A stretch of 64,000 nucleotides of DNA, from the NCBI GenBank assembly GCA_014607495.2, contig CP053161.1:2170001-2234000 (forward strand). The letters run 5' to 3'. This DNA is from Carposina sasakii (taxonomy: Eukaryota > Arthropoda > Insecta > Lepidoptera > Carposinidae). Within the stretch, counting starts at the first letter, position 1, and every line of letters begins with the position of its first letter. The notes beneath the pieces are model-generated. The model made no database searches. It was not told where the DNA came from and was given only the letters and a program-made list of their open reading frames with translations. The translations under genes were made by a program, and so were the position numbers. Below are positions 13,801-28,800 of this stretch, piece by piece.

Positions 13801-16800
13801 TTCTATGCCTGATTTCGAAACTTTTTTATTATTATAGTAATACAGATAACGTAGTCATATACATAGTATCTAGCGCCATCATCCAAAGGAACTATTCGGT
13901 GAAACGCTCTCTACTTATTTATTTCTAGTTTCAAAGACAACAATGTGCCTAATAACAAGTTCTATCTATACTTAGATCTTGTCTGGACAAAGAAACAATA
14001 TGTATCCAACTACACAATAGAAAATGATTGTACATGCTTTAGTCGTATACCTAGTCGTTTATGCTAATAAGTTTTTAGCCGTTGTCATTCACGATAGCTT
14101 TACAAATAATTTACCCATTTTAGGCTTGACAGGGATGTGGCACCCGGGCGGTACTAACGAGCTTGCCACCTGTTCTGGTAGTAGAAAATCACGATTTCGT
14201 AGATAGTAGCGCCGCTTGAAAACTCTCCATCAATACTTTGTCAATGAATCATTCTTTCAACTTGAAATTGCACTCATATTAGCTGTCGTAGTGTACAAAA
14301 AACTGTTGTGAATAAGTTCCTCCTACATTCGTTATTTAAATTAGATTTGGGAACTCTTTACGTTAGCACTATACATTTTTTGGTCGCCAACGTTCCCGAA
14401 AACTACGGAATCTCCTCATCATCACGATCATTTTTCTCCATGGAAGCATACCTGGGAAGTGTCTGGTTTCCGAAATATTAGGGTCCAAAGTTGATTAAAT
14501 AGACTGCATAAATGCACATTGACGCGTGTAGCAAGATTTTTTCACGAGAAATAATTAATATCTGTCTATGAAAAAATAGCATAAACACTGGACACAAGTA
14601 ATAAAAAAAAATAAAAAACATTACATCCTTTCCAGCATTTTTTTTGGCATAAACTTACTTTATTTGATGTATACATAGAGTAGGTACGGACCCTTCGTTA
14701 AGGGTGGCCGCGAAAAAACATCCTGTATAAGGCATTTATGTCTGTCTGCAATATGTTTTTGAGTCCTGTGTATAAAATTGAATTTTTGGTCAATTTATCT
14801 TTAGGGGAGAAGGTTCGTCTCTACAAATTTAATATTACTCCATGATACACATTTTGTTATTTGTGTCTTCTACAGTTTACACGCAATAAAATCGTGCCTT
14901 TGCCTTTTAATTTTTGTCTATTGTCACAGGTTTACCTAAATATTTAGGTGAGTTTTTAAATTCGTATTGAGAATAATTTGATAGAGAATTCAGATTCAAA
15001 GTAGATTAACAAATTTTACAAAACCATGGTTAGTGTCTCGTACTTTTGTATGGTTTTGTTACATTTGTAGTAAAGTTGGTAGGTATTGTATGCATAGGTA
15101 GGTATACTTATGAATCTGGTCTAGTTTTAGCAAAACATTCATTATGACCATTTGAGATGACTAATTTATAATGACGCGATGTTGCTTATGTAGATGATGA
15201 ACAGAATAAACAAGGTTCATGAAAGAAGATGTACTCGTATTTTTAACTTTATCTCTTTAAAACTAAAATGTAGACCGATGGCATAGAAGCCGATGAAGTT
15301 CCAATAGATTTTGAGTAAAGTTTTAAAATACATAACATTTTAAGTAAAATTAACAAGATCCTCGGTGTTTTATACATTTTTGGTTTAAATAGTTTTCAGA
15401 TAGAGCAATCTATTTGACTGAACTTTATAATCGATGCATTGAATTTATGATTTTTTAATATATACCTACGTAAAATTAGTCTTACCTGTCCTTTTCTCTC
15501 TTAGCCATTTATGTTAAGAACGGAGAGAGAAAGACCTGACTAAGATTAGGTTTAGGTTTAAGTGTGACTGCCAGAATCGACCCTATTATAGCATTAGGTT
15601 ACCTTATATGCACAAATAATTTTAAAATTTAAAATATAATCCATAAAAAATTCCATTAGGCCGTTTATTTCATGATTCAGAGGTAAGAAATAAAGTTCCA
15701 AACATGTTAGGATTTTCCATCTTGCAAGTATTAGGTATATAAAGTAATTGTATACTATGAGAAACTTATAATAAAATGGCGAATCGGTTTATTGGTGTCG
15801 GGTTCCGCCTGTAGGGTGATATGCAGGATTAACCGACAACACGAGTTTTTTCAGCTTATAGCTTCTTTACCCGGATCTTCATATCTAGTTTTACTGTATT
15901 GTCTTCAAAACACAGACAGACGGACAACGTATTGTATCTGTTAATTTGATTACATATAGTTGACCTGTAAGATAAGTTAATTATAATTAATTTAATTATT
16001 TATTAATTGCAGCCAAAAGTAGAACTTAATTTCATGTAAAACTAAGCTCTTCACTTAATTAGCGACGGAGGATATAAAATATCACCGCACGTGAAACAAC
16101 CCGTCTTTTTACTTCAACAATGGTTTAACAAAAAATGGTTTCCGTGGTACAGCCTTGGATCTCTAAAAAACTGGAGTAGTTAAGCTCAGTGCAAACAATA
16201 CACATAGCTCAGTCAGTGTCAGTTCTCACCGTGGAGTCAGACTGAAACTTATCGTGGCTGTGGTTTATTATGTCTGAATTAAATACACGAATAAATTGTA
16301 TGTAGGCACTTACCTACAGTTTTATGTCATCGGGAAACAGAGAACCGATGTTATCTATCTTGAACTCACTCGGTGCTAATATTTCGGACATAGCGGCAGG
16401 GACACAAACTCGGGTTCAGATGCAAATATTTTTAGTTAAAATAAGTGAAACCTCGTGATTTTTATTAATTTTGAATCCGTGTGCAAGTGACTGCAATGGA
16501 GCGAACAGTGCATATTGACCCATGGAAGTTCGTGTATAAGAAGTTGCAAGAGAAAGAAATTATTAGCCGAAAAAAGTATGTAGTGTTCAAAAATTTTCTG
16601 ATATTTAAAACGGATAAACTGCTTTTATTTCTAGATATTACCAAATATTGTTGTACCTACAAGGTTCTTTTCATTAGAAGTAACTACACTTACTACACGT
16701 TTACTGCAAAATTTTAAGTTAATTAGCACTAATTAGGACTTATTATTTTTAAAAGGCCTTAAATAGTTCGTGAATTTGCCGAGAAATAAGGTTAAGTATA

Positions 16801-19800
16801 CGAATATTTTGGCAAAATGCAATCAAGGTATTTTTCACAAGTGCTCTCTGGTTTAATATGTCGCGGTGTGAGAAAATAGTCTAATTACAAGTTCCATAAC
16901 TCAATGTTTTTTAAGATACCCAAGCGTATCTTTAATCATTTATTTGTGTTTATTTCCTTATTTCGCTTAGATGAATTATTTCGATCTGTAACTGGAGGAC
17001 TGTTTTAATATTGATTTGATTTATCTCGTGACTACTTTTTTTCGCAGATTTGTTTTCTCTCTAGGGTTTGGTTGTTTTAAGTTATTAGTGCCTTCCTCTT
17101 TAGACCTTTATTCCTACCTACCTCATACATTGCTTTGTCATACTAATTAACAGTAAATCATGTGTGTTTCTGGTCCATGAAAGAAGCTTATTATGTCAGT
17201 AAATTATCTGTGTTTATATTATAATGGATGTTTGTATACCAACAATCCCAATGGTAACTAATGTAAACTCTCAGTAAGGTGCTGAAGAGTTTTATGGGAA
17301 AGCATCTGCGTAGAAATAAAGTGACATTTTGAACTTAACCTGTTTTGTTGATGAGTTACTCTATATTTCGGCAAATATCTAGGATAAATTTGTAAGATGT
17401 CCTAGATAATTGTAACAGTGAAGTTATTCAGGTGCGCAAGAAGTAGAGGCTGTTAACAGCCTGTACTTCTGTGGTATCAAGGATAAGATCCTTAATCAGA
17501 TTTAAACTTTCGAAACTCATACAAGTATTGCCTAGCATTTGGCGTTGTTTTACGGCTGTCTGGCTATCTGACGATAACCCTCCTCGGGTAGGTATATCGG
17601 AGAATGCCTCTACCAGAATGAAGTGAGCAGCGGTCCTATCATACCTACCTACCATCTTTATAATTTATAATGTATCTGTGACCGCATGTGATTGACTGTA
17701 TAAAAAGAATACCATAGTCAGAAAAACACTGTCTTACAACAAAAAACAAGCGAATGAGGAGCGATTCTACAAGTTATTTAGATTTTTTAGTTGGAACAAA
17801 AACACTGTAAGTACCTATCTGAGTAGGTATTTGTCTTAAATTTTACATGAGGTACAATGTGCTTTAGTAATTGGGAATAAGGAGAACGAAATACTCTTTC
17901 ATATTATACATTTACATAATATACATAGGTAGAAATGCCCTTTTCCAAATATGTATAGTTAAGTAGTCTTTATTTATTTATTTAGTAGTTTTATAAAGCT
18001 GAGTTTAGCGAAGATTTTTCACATAATTTCCTTTGCATTAATTTCCATTTAGAGACAAAAATTCCTTTAAAATATAAATATTTTTAAGATTTAAATGAAA
18101 TACTGATAACAGTGTTATATTACTATAAAGAACTATTTTAACAAGGTATTTTCTTCAGATAAGGACTTTAGATTGACACGGTGCAAGCCACCGAAACTAC
18201 CTATTAAAATAGAACCTATGATAGATATCGTATACAATAATAATGCCTACAAAATACCTATGTGGCTGACTTAGGTCAGGGAGAAATTGACCCTGACATA
18301 GAGTATTTATGTAAGTAGGTACATAGTAGTTGCTTTCCGTAATTTCGACTACGTCCGTGTATTAAAACCGATTAAAGAAAAAAGTAACTAAAAATGTGAA
18401 AAATATCCGCGGTGACTTTCTCTGTATAAAGAGTTTTGTACTTAGGCTGGCTTTTAGCATTTATAATACTTCGAGGACATCATCATCAGAATTAACTACC
18501 TAGTAGGTATAGGCAGTAGGTACCTGACTACCTACCTAGTACATATTTTCACGCGGAAATAATATTTTTTAAAATACATTTCTATTAGCAAAATTAAGCT
18601 TTAATTTTCCTTACATGTACCTAAGTAGTATTACATTAGATATTGTAAATTACCTTGAATAGTGACCTTAGCCTCATGCCCTTCACGTTTACGAGTTCAA
18701 AACTTTTAGCTTAGGTACTAGGTACTTACTATTTTTCTGCACGCACATTTTTTTTTCATGACTGACTCTCATTTTGATGTCTTACCTATCTATTCATTCT
18801 ATTTATTGTATGGTCAAAATTATGATTATTCAATACAGGTTTGCGGATTCCCATGTAAGAAATTTTATATTCGTTTCCACATAACCGTTTCTGTATCCGA
18901 GTGATGATGAACTGACCTTCACAGTAATGTCTATTCCAAGAATGTCGGCAGGTAAATGCCCAAATTTGGTCATTAGACCACTCAGATAACGTGACATATT
19001 TTCCCCAAAAGTATGCGAGCATAATTTTATCTATGTGTACCTATTAGGGAAAAATAAGACTAGAGTCTGATAGAATCTAATGTTTATATGCGTGTGTCTG
19101 GGAGAGTAAGGTAAAGTCATTTACGGCGAGTCTTTTGAGACGAAAGAAAATATCTACAAATAAGTATATTAGATAGATAACCTATGCTAATCTCCTAGTA
19201 GAGGCATAGATGAATAATTAGAGGGGAACAGGAAAAAAGATGATAATTATGTTTGCGCAGGACTTACCTATTAGACCTACCTATATTTTGAAATCACATT
19301 TTCTATCTGCAGAAAGATGCATAAAGGCAAAAACGGCAGAAAGAAGTAGAATGTCACGATAACCATAATGGGAGCATTTAACACAAATGACAGAAGTAAA
19401 TGAACTGTTTATGCAGAATGCACACACGACATATTATTATTATCTTAACTATTCAATTCATTTATCACCTTATCTAAGCTAGATGTATTTATTCACAAGG
19501 ATTACATCCAACGTCCAGCTGGCTATTATGAATCTTAAATTCTAAAAAAAAGGAATTTAAAACGAAATGAATTTGCAAAACTTTTAAATACGAGTAAGCT
19601 AGAGGAACGGAACAATTTGTCAGCAGTTAGTTACCCTGATTTTGAATAGAATAATGGCTACCGGCGTTTTCCTGAAATTGAAAACTAAAGTGGGAATGTT
19701 TCATGAATCAAGTTCCATTATCACGAGAAAGAACAGTTAAATAAAGACGCAGGACGTGCATTGCACCATTGTGTATATTGTATTAATTTAAATGAATTGT

Positions 19801-22800
19801 CAATGTTTACCTGATGACACTACTTGACATGGTTACATACAAAAGACCGTGCACCAGTGCAGGCTAGTTAGTTTGTTTCTGGCACGCCTCAGTGTGACGG
19901 TGTGCGCAAAACGAGTCGCCTTGGATTACGTCACTGTGGACTGGACTCGTAAACTAACCATAATAACAAACGAAACTCGCGATTACAACCTCCAAAGACG
20001 CATGTAAACACGTTTTTACCTATTTTTGAAGACAAATCTGATCGCCTTATTAGTAAATTCTTGTGTAAATCGGCAGACGTGTCAGTAACCTCTTAGTGCA
20101 GACAGATGCGATGAAAACGTTTGAATACACGCCGAATTAAGACGCTATTTCCGTGGGCTAAATTCTCGAGCCTTGCTGCTGTTGTTGTGTTTACGTCATC
20201 TCAACTCAACACATATGACTCGTTTCGTTTTGTGATTCACTGGATTTTTCTTTGTGAGGTCTGTGCGGTATCGCTATTGCCGGTCAAGCAGTTTTTCTCT
20301 AAAAGTACTTGTGAGTGTTATTAAAAATGGATGAAGAATCAATGTGGAAAGGATTTTATGAAAAATTGCAGCAACAAAAGTCGATGGAAGAACAGGTTCA
20401 TGATGTAAAGTAAGTGTTCAGTAAAAGTACCAGGAATAATATTGAAATTAGCAAAGTAGGCACATAGTTAGCTGTGCCTTGTAATTTTTATAATTTCTAA
20501 ACTAAATGGTTTTTATCAAGATAATTTAGTTATGGAAGGTTATGTGCTTACGTAGGTTAAATGCTGTTTGTTATAGTAAAAAATATTCCTTTTAAACTTT
20601 AGCACTTCAATCCGTTTGGTAGGAATACGTATACCTTCTTAAATCTTACCATCTAAGCGAAACAAGGAGGTACATTTCAAAACTAAGTATAATTTTAATA
20701 AAAAAATACTTTTGTACCTTCAGTAGTTAACAGGAAGATTTTTTGTGTCCTTAATTTAATTTTTCTGGCGGCAAATTTTATTTTATTCTACGAAAAAGGG
20801 GTAGGTAGGTATTAGGCAGGATAATACACCGATGTTTTGATGTTTAGCATATAATGTGAAGCTACTCGTAGATGTAAAAAGTTCTGTTCCAAGTTGCTAG
20901 TAGGTATTTACATCGTATGTAAACCTCAGCCCTCCTCGTCCTTAGCCCGAGTGGTTGCATCCCCATGTAGGTAGCTGACGTAGTTATAGGTAGGTAGGTC
21001 CCTCTATTTATTCTAGTACTAGTGGACGTCCGCCACTCCGTCCGCGTGGACTACAGAAAAAACAAAATGTCGAAATTATCCGGGATAAAAACATTTTCTC
21101 GGGATAAAAAGTAGCCTAATGTTAAGTGGGACCTGTATATTCACAATATATTCCTGAAAACTGCATCGAAATCGGTTCAGCTGTTTCTGAGATTCGCGTG
21201 CACAAACGCACAGACAAACAGACTAAAATTTCAAAAATCATTATTTTGGGTACTATTGCGTTGATAAAGGTCTCATATAATGTTTTTTCTCATGTGTCTT
21301 CCATGTACAGACAGTGATCCGTTACATTTTTATTATATGTAGGTATAATATAGATAGCTGTGTCTGTACGAGTATCACCACAAAGATGTCAGCTTGCATG
21401 CCATCAGCTTCTTAGGTACCTAGTTAGCTTGAGTTAATTTTTCATCAATTATATTGGAAGACATCCAAGCTGTATAAAATTTTAAAATACTAAGCAATAC
21501 CTTGCATCTTGTATGCGTACCGACATTTGGCATTGGCCCGCTATGCTAAACGTAAGTATAGGATCCCATTCGCGATTCTGCAGGTCTGGCTACCCCATTT
21601 TTGGGAACACAGCCTTGTGTATTTGCATGTATGCAACTGTACTGTATGGATTAGTTTCTACTATAATATTATTATTATAGTAGAAACGCACTCCACTAAT
21701 CCATACATATGTAGATCCTTTGGATGATGGCGCTAGTAACTATGTGTATGACAACATTTTCTGTGCCACTGCATACAAAAAATCTTCGTTCTAAAATCAG
21801 GCAAAGGAGTTATTCTATGAATCGGACTCCAATCGGAATAACTGGTTAATTTCAAGTTATTTACATAGTTGTGTGTAGGCATAGATATATTAAATAAATA
21901 TATGTGTTAGGTAACACCGAAACGCACTAGTCGTCGAAAAATCTAATTTTTAAAAATATGTTACTTTGCTTCAAATTTTAGAACGGAGGCTCAAAACGTC
22001 AACGTCACAATGACATTGATAGATTATTGTTTACTTGGGTGATTTTGCTTTGTATTCTCTCTCGCGATCAAATCTGATTCTTGTGTAATAAAAGTAATTT
22101 ATTCAATCGTAGCAAGTACTTTATTTATATCTCAGCACTTTAAACATACGACCAATAACAATTCAGAACTGTATATTCATTTACGTGTGTTCCTCATACA
22201 AAACAAGATAAACTCTCACTGATAAGTAGTCTGCGATAATAGAGACATATTCTTAGCTCAGTTGCAATGAATATCTTAAGAGTTGGAATACTAAGGAACG
22301 TAAATATGATTTCTCATAACTACCGAAGAATGCATCTTCTCAAATCCCAAGCATACATCAATGGAGAATGGGTAGGTGCGGATAGTAAAGTTGTCTTTTC
22401 TGTGCACAATCCAGTTGACGACAGTGTTATAGCAGAAGTACCGGATATGGATGCGTCGGATGCGAAAAACGCAATCCAATCCGCCAAGGAAGCATTCCAG
22501 ACATGGAAAAACACAACAGCCAAGGAACGAACAGCAATCTTAAGGAGATGGTTTGAAATTTGCCAGGAAAATACTGAAAATTTGGCCCAGATAGTCACAG
22601 CTGAATCTGGGAAACCTTTGGCAGAAGCAAGGGGTGAAATTGCCTATGGAAATTCCTTTTTAGAATGGTTTTCTGATGCGGGCCGCCATGTTAACGGAGA
22701 GATAATCCCAAGTCCCTGGAACAATAAGATGATCTTGCATACAAGACACCCAATAGGAGTAGTCTCTGTGATCACTCCCTGGAATTTCCCATTTGCAATG

Positions 22801-25800
22801 ATTACTAGAAAGGTAGGTGCACTCATGTCTGTGGGTTGCACATGTGTTATAAAGCCATCTGAAGATACACCGCTGGCTGCACTTGCTGCTGCTCATTTAG
22901 CAGAGCAAGCTGGGGTGCCAAAAGGTGTTATCAATGTGATTACAACCAGCAGGAAGAATGCTGCAGCCACAGGCAAAATTATGTGTCAGGATGATTATGT
23001 GGCTTGCATATCTTTTACTGGATCTACTCAAGTAGGAAAAATCCTGTATGGCCTAGCTGCCTCTGGTATCAAAAGAGTTGGATTAGAACTTGGAGGAAAT
23101 GCTCCATTTATTGTGTTTCCCAGTGCTGATTTAGAACATGCTTTAGATCAGGCCATGCTAGCCAAATTCAGAAATAATGGACAAGCTTGTGTGGGTGCTA
23201 ATAGATTTCTGATACATGAAGATGTGTATGATCAGTTTGTTAAAGGATTTAAAAGTAGAATTGGTTCAAAGTGTATTCTGGGACCGGGTACAAAGGCTGG
23301 AGTAACTTGTGGCCCCCTAGTCAATGATATGCAGGCAAAGAAAGTATCTGGTCTAGTTGATGATGCTATCTCAAAAGGAGCTAAAGCATTGATTGGTGGA
23401 AAATTTGCAAAGGATTTGGGCAGCAAGTTCTATGAATCTACTCTGCTAATAAATGTGAAACCAGATATGGAAATATACAGAGAGGAAGTGTTTGGGCCGG
23501 TAGCTGTGTGTTTGAAGATTACAAGTGAGGATGAAGCATTGAAAATTGCAAATAGCACTAGAAGTGGTCTGGCCTCATATGTTTTTACAAAAGATATTGG
23601 GCAAGCTATGAGGATGTCTAAGCAACTAGAGTTTGGCATGGTTGCAATAAATGATGGAATACTGTCATGCGCAGAGGCAGCTTTTGGAGGAATTAAGGAA
23701 TCAGGTATAGGAAGGGAAGGTAGCCTTCATGGAGCAGAGGAATATACTGATCTGAAATATACCTTAATATCAGCTTTGGATAAATGAATTTCACCATGAA
23801 TTAAAATTAAAGTGTATTCTTTACTTGTAAGCTAATACTATTGAATTAGTTACGGATGCTATATTGCTATGTAGCCATATTTATGCCAAATACTCATTAT
23901 AAGAATTAGCAAATAGGATATTGTTATGAATTGTTTGATAATGTATGTAAATGTATTTGATATAGTTTTTGTTATTACATTTATAATTATAGTATTACAT
24001 TCCAGTCTTCCAAATGTTTGTGATGTTAGGCTAACGTTTTTTGGAATTTATATTTAAACCTACTAAATAAGATAATCAATGTGTATGATTTCTATTGTTT
24101 TCTGGCAACCACTACTGTAAAATATGTACCTAATTATTGTATAAATAAATTGCATAATATTCAATCTTCTTTATTTCCTAAACTAGGCATATAATATTTA
24201 AAAACTACCTATCCTTGTCCCTATTCGCTGCTTATCAGTAATAGTAGGAAAGCAGACCTTAAGTAGATTAGATTTACTACGATAGTTAAGGCGCGTAGCC
24301 CCAATACCAGAAATTGGGCGAATACTTTCTAAATACTTTCTCATAATTTATGGCAGAAATAAACTCTAGGTAATACAACACATACCAGGGTCTTTACGGT
24401 GTGTCAGCATTATTTCAATTTTTTTAAATATAAAATCCGAATGAAGTGATTTGGCTTCCATTAGCTGGCTCCTAAGCTTCAACAGCACATGGAAATATAT
24501 TCACATGAAAAAAAATATACCTATATGTTATAAAATAAAGAATTCGTTGTTCTGCAGACCCTACATAGCATTTGTAATACATATTTACATTTGATTTTTG
24601 TATTAAAAATTTACAAAACAAAATCAATTTCGAACTTTAAGTTAAGCCAAGATCACTCCCGATTTGTATGGCCAAAGTCAATCACGACTACAGACCTATT
24701 AACTTTAAGCTAACATAAACTCGTTATTTCACAGAATACAAGAAGTAGACGACAGCTTTTTTGAAAAATTCGGGTCGATACTCAAGCAAGCATCTCAGAG
24801 GGCAGCCATAGCTGAGGCTACACCTCTAGCGCCTTTGAAAGAGGCTGAAGAGCAAGATGGAGACCAGAAACTCGAAGGAGAAAGAAGTGTTACCAGGGAC
24901 ACTGACAGCGGGAATGAGACTCTATTGGACACGGATTCTGAGCCTGATGAGACCGAAAAGATAGACCTATATGAAGAGGCCGTTGGATGGAATGTAAGTG
25001 TTTAGTTTGAGTTACTATTTTGGTGTTTAAGATGTGTGTATTACATTGTCTCTATCTCTTATATTCGTAAAATGCTACTCATAATATCGCCGCTCTCTTC
25101 GGCGATAGAGTTCATTACCTATTATTACATTGCCTATTACTCGGCATAGCATAAATATGTATCAGCTAGCTATGTTCTTAATAACTGTTAATACCTAACG
25201 GTGAAACCGCCTACATTCTAAGAGTCGTACCTATCTACTAAACTGCCTGTGATTTGATTATTATAAACGTACGCATGGCAAACTCACGACCATATTTTAT
25301 GTAGAGGTAAAAACGTAAAAGTGATTAGATTTATCTACAGAAGGAATAGGTACCAACATCACATATAGTTCAATGAAACTAAAATCGTACATAATCAACT
25401 CGCTCACTATAAATGAAAACTACGAGTATGAAAACAGATTGCGTAAATCTAAACGAATGATATAAAACAATAAACATTTTGATAGTCTCGTAAACCTGTG
25501 CGTAAAGCCAAAGTATAACTGTGGCTGTCGTCACGCATCGTTTTCCAAAGGGTGGTGGCTACTAACGCACTTATTTTTAAACTCATAATACCGATTTCTC
25601 GGTCAGTTTTGTTTGCAAAGTTTCCTGTATTGAACTAGACATTGGCGGATAAGTATAGGTAAATGGGTCACTGCGAGTCACATTTCGAGAAATGACGTAG
25701 CGGACGCAGTTAAACTTTCGTGCTTTCGCTTGCGGGCAATCGTCCAAGGCTAAAGCTCTTTTTGTTACGAATGCAGTTGTAAAAATAAGTAATATTGAAT

Positions 25801-28800
25801 TGATACTGACATAATATATAATAAATCTGTTTTATATGCACAGGAGACACATTTAGAACATACCTACAAACCTAACTATTCAAATTAGTGATGATATAGG
25901 TAGGAATGTCCGTTGAAGTTTCTAGGTAGGTAGGTAGGTATTCTATCTACGCGGTTACATTCGGTAATCAATCATTCATTACAATTCACTTTACAATTGA
26001 TACTGTCATATAGATATTTACGTTTATACAGTACTTTGTCATAAGTATAGTTAAATAAATGATAATCATGTCCACATAATGTGGCATCTTGCCAGATCTG
26101 TTTCACTTTCCACCGGTTATTTTGTCAAGTTCCTCGCAATGACCCTTGAATGGTCGACATAGTTAGATAATGCATTTAAAATTAGTTCTGTTCTGTAATG
26201 TTGGAAATTCCTAGATTTCGGTATACGAGTAACGTCCATCTTTTATCAAAAAAGCGGGTGGGGCTGTGTCGGGGCACACGGCCGTTGGTTTTAACGTGAA
26301 ACGTCTATGTTAGCGAATCGCTTTTAAAGTAAAAGATTGAAATGAAAACAAGATGGACGCTGTTTTAAGTATTTTAATAAAAAAAGAACAGGTACGTAAT
26401 AGAAACATAAAATACATAGCAAATGTTTATATATTTATTGTCACTTTCTGGTTATTTTAAATAGCAGCCGCCCACGACTTCGTCCGCGTGAGGGGGCGTT
26501 GTACCCGTGCGAAGCCGGGCAGGTTGTTGTATAGACTGTAGCCTTCCTTGGTAAATGGGCTATCTAACACTGAAAGAATTTTTCAAATCAGACCAGTAGT
26601 TCCTGAGATTAGCGCGTTCAAACAAACAAACAAACAAACTCTTCAGCTTTATAATATTAGTATAGATATAAATACTGTCCAAATTACACTTATTTTTGTA
26701 TAAATCAATCGGTTCAAATAAACTTGACAAACACACGAAAGAATCACCACGCTATAAAGTCGGAGTCACGAGTTACACTGAATAGAAACAAGCGTGAGCG
26801 CCGGTTTCGCACAGTTATCGCAGTATCCCTCCCCCGCCGCCCCGCTTGACCCCGACACGAACTCAATGTCATAACAGCGAGCTGACTATATAAGTGAAAT
26901 ATTTACACCACATTTTTGTTTCTAAGACCAATAGTTTTTTAATTATTAAGGTACGATGATATAGACCTTTTCGTTACGGTCCAGTTTTTAAACCTGGTAC
27001 CCGTATGTGTCGGCGCGATTTTAAAGACGTTTCACGTCAAAAGTGCAAGTGCATTGTATGGCCAGTTTGTAGGTAGATACCTAGACTGTAGGATGATAAT
27101 ATGTGGAGTTAGGTAAGTACTTGTTCTGTGTAAAACTCTTGTGTCAATCAACCCTTACATTCCAAGCCGTTTTGTTTTGATCCGAGTTCAAAGGCCGCTA
27201 TCGATGTCGAATAATCAATCGACGATTAGTTCATCAATCATCCGTGAAATTGTAAACTATTCATTCCATAGAACACGTACTTTGAAGGGTCATTTTGCCC
27301 ACATTTTACTATAATTATAGATACCTACACGAAGTAAATATAAGTTACTTTAGTATTGATTTAATTATGTCCGATAACTTTATTTACTGTTTTAACCCTT
27401 TCATCAAGATATCGCAATACAAAACAAAAAAATAAAAAAAAAGACGTCAAAAAACCCGACTGCGTAAGTTGTAAACAAACCTATGTACATAATAGAAAAA
27501 AGTAAAAAACAAGCACTAAGATGTCCGGTGGTCTAGAATTCTATAATAATATTATTCAATGAATAATATTGAAGAAAATATAATATTTTCTAATAATGGA
27601 AATACCAACTGAACAGTCGGGATCCATTATTCGACAGCCAATCTAATTTTTCAATGGATCCTGACTGTTCAGTTGCTATTTCCATTATTAGAAAATATTA
27701 TATTTTTTTCAATATTATTCATCTACCTATATATCAAAAATATTACAGGAGACCTTTATCAACGCAGCAGAACCCAAAAGAATGATTTTTAAAATTTTTG
27801 TCTGTTTGTCTGTGCGTTTGTGCACGCTAATCTCAGAAACGTCTGAACCGATTTCGATGCAGTTTTCAGGAATATATTGTGACAGGTCCCACTTAACATA
27901 TAGGCTACTTTATCCCGGGATTTTTTATCCCGGATAATTTCTACATTTTGTTTTTTCTGTAGTCCACGCGGACGGAGTTGCGGGCGTCCACTAGTTCAAT
28001 AATATTATTATAGAATTATAGAATTCTGTTAAACACAATACCACTCCTTTGCGTCGCGCAGTCGGGTAAAAAGAAAAAAATACTTGGTCTATCTGTGGTC
28101 TAACTAAATGATAAAATTACTGGTTTTGAATCAATACAGCACAGTTTGCAATATGATAAAATGCCTCTTGTATCTTCCAGAGTGTAGATAACTAAATTCA
28201 CGTTTAATAACATTTGCCGTGTTCTGTTTGCTGTCTGTTATGTTTGATGTAAGTCTGACCTGCGCACTTAGGTAATATTAGCATAGCCTGGAATCTGGAT
28301 ATCTTCAGAGTGCACTACAGCAATCATGGATATAATATTTATATTCATCTTTATATCGTCATATGCAATGTCATATTTACGTTAGATAAACTGTGAGAGG
28401 CTCGATATCAAATATAAACGATCTCGCGACGTTCTATCTAAATCCAAATTACATTGACTTTGAAACCTAGAGCTTTTTTTTTACAAAACTTGCAAATAAT
28501 GAGCAATTTTGTTATGAGTTTGTTTTGTTAATGTGGTTTTAAACTGGGATTCCCTGGACTTTTAAGCCTAATTTATTTTAGCTCTAAAATTATCAATACC
28601 CAGAACTGATAGATAACTTAGGGTCCCCCTAGCAACAGATGGCTGTTTGAGTAAACCAGCGCACGTATGATGAATTTGGCGAGAGCGAGATGTCTCACTT
28701 TTAAACGTCAAATTCACAGAGCTATTAATAACTCGATAAAATAAGTGTATGTACTTTGCATGTAAAAAATAGACTTATGAATTAGAATTCTTAAGTCTTC

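Noticed and set aside
17428..19022. Minus-strand frames of 75 and 78 codons in the intron
   Set aside because: No homology, no splice context, and a frequency expected by chance.
20121..20324. 67-codon frame ending just before the exon 1c start
   Set aside because: It has no ATG start and no family resemblance, and lies in the presumed leader.
22291..23639. Six minus-strand open frames of 62-92 codons
   Set aside because: All are antisense to the SSADH coding region.
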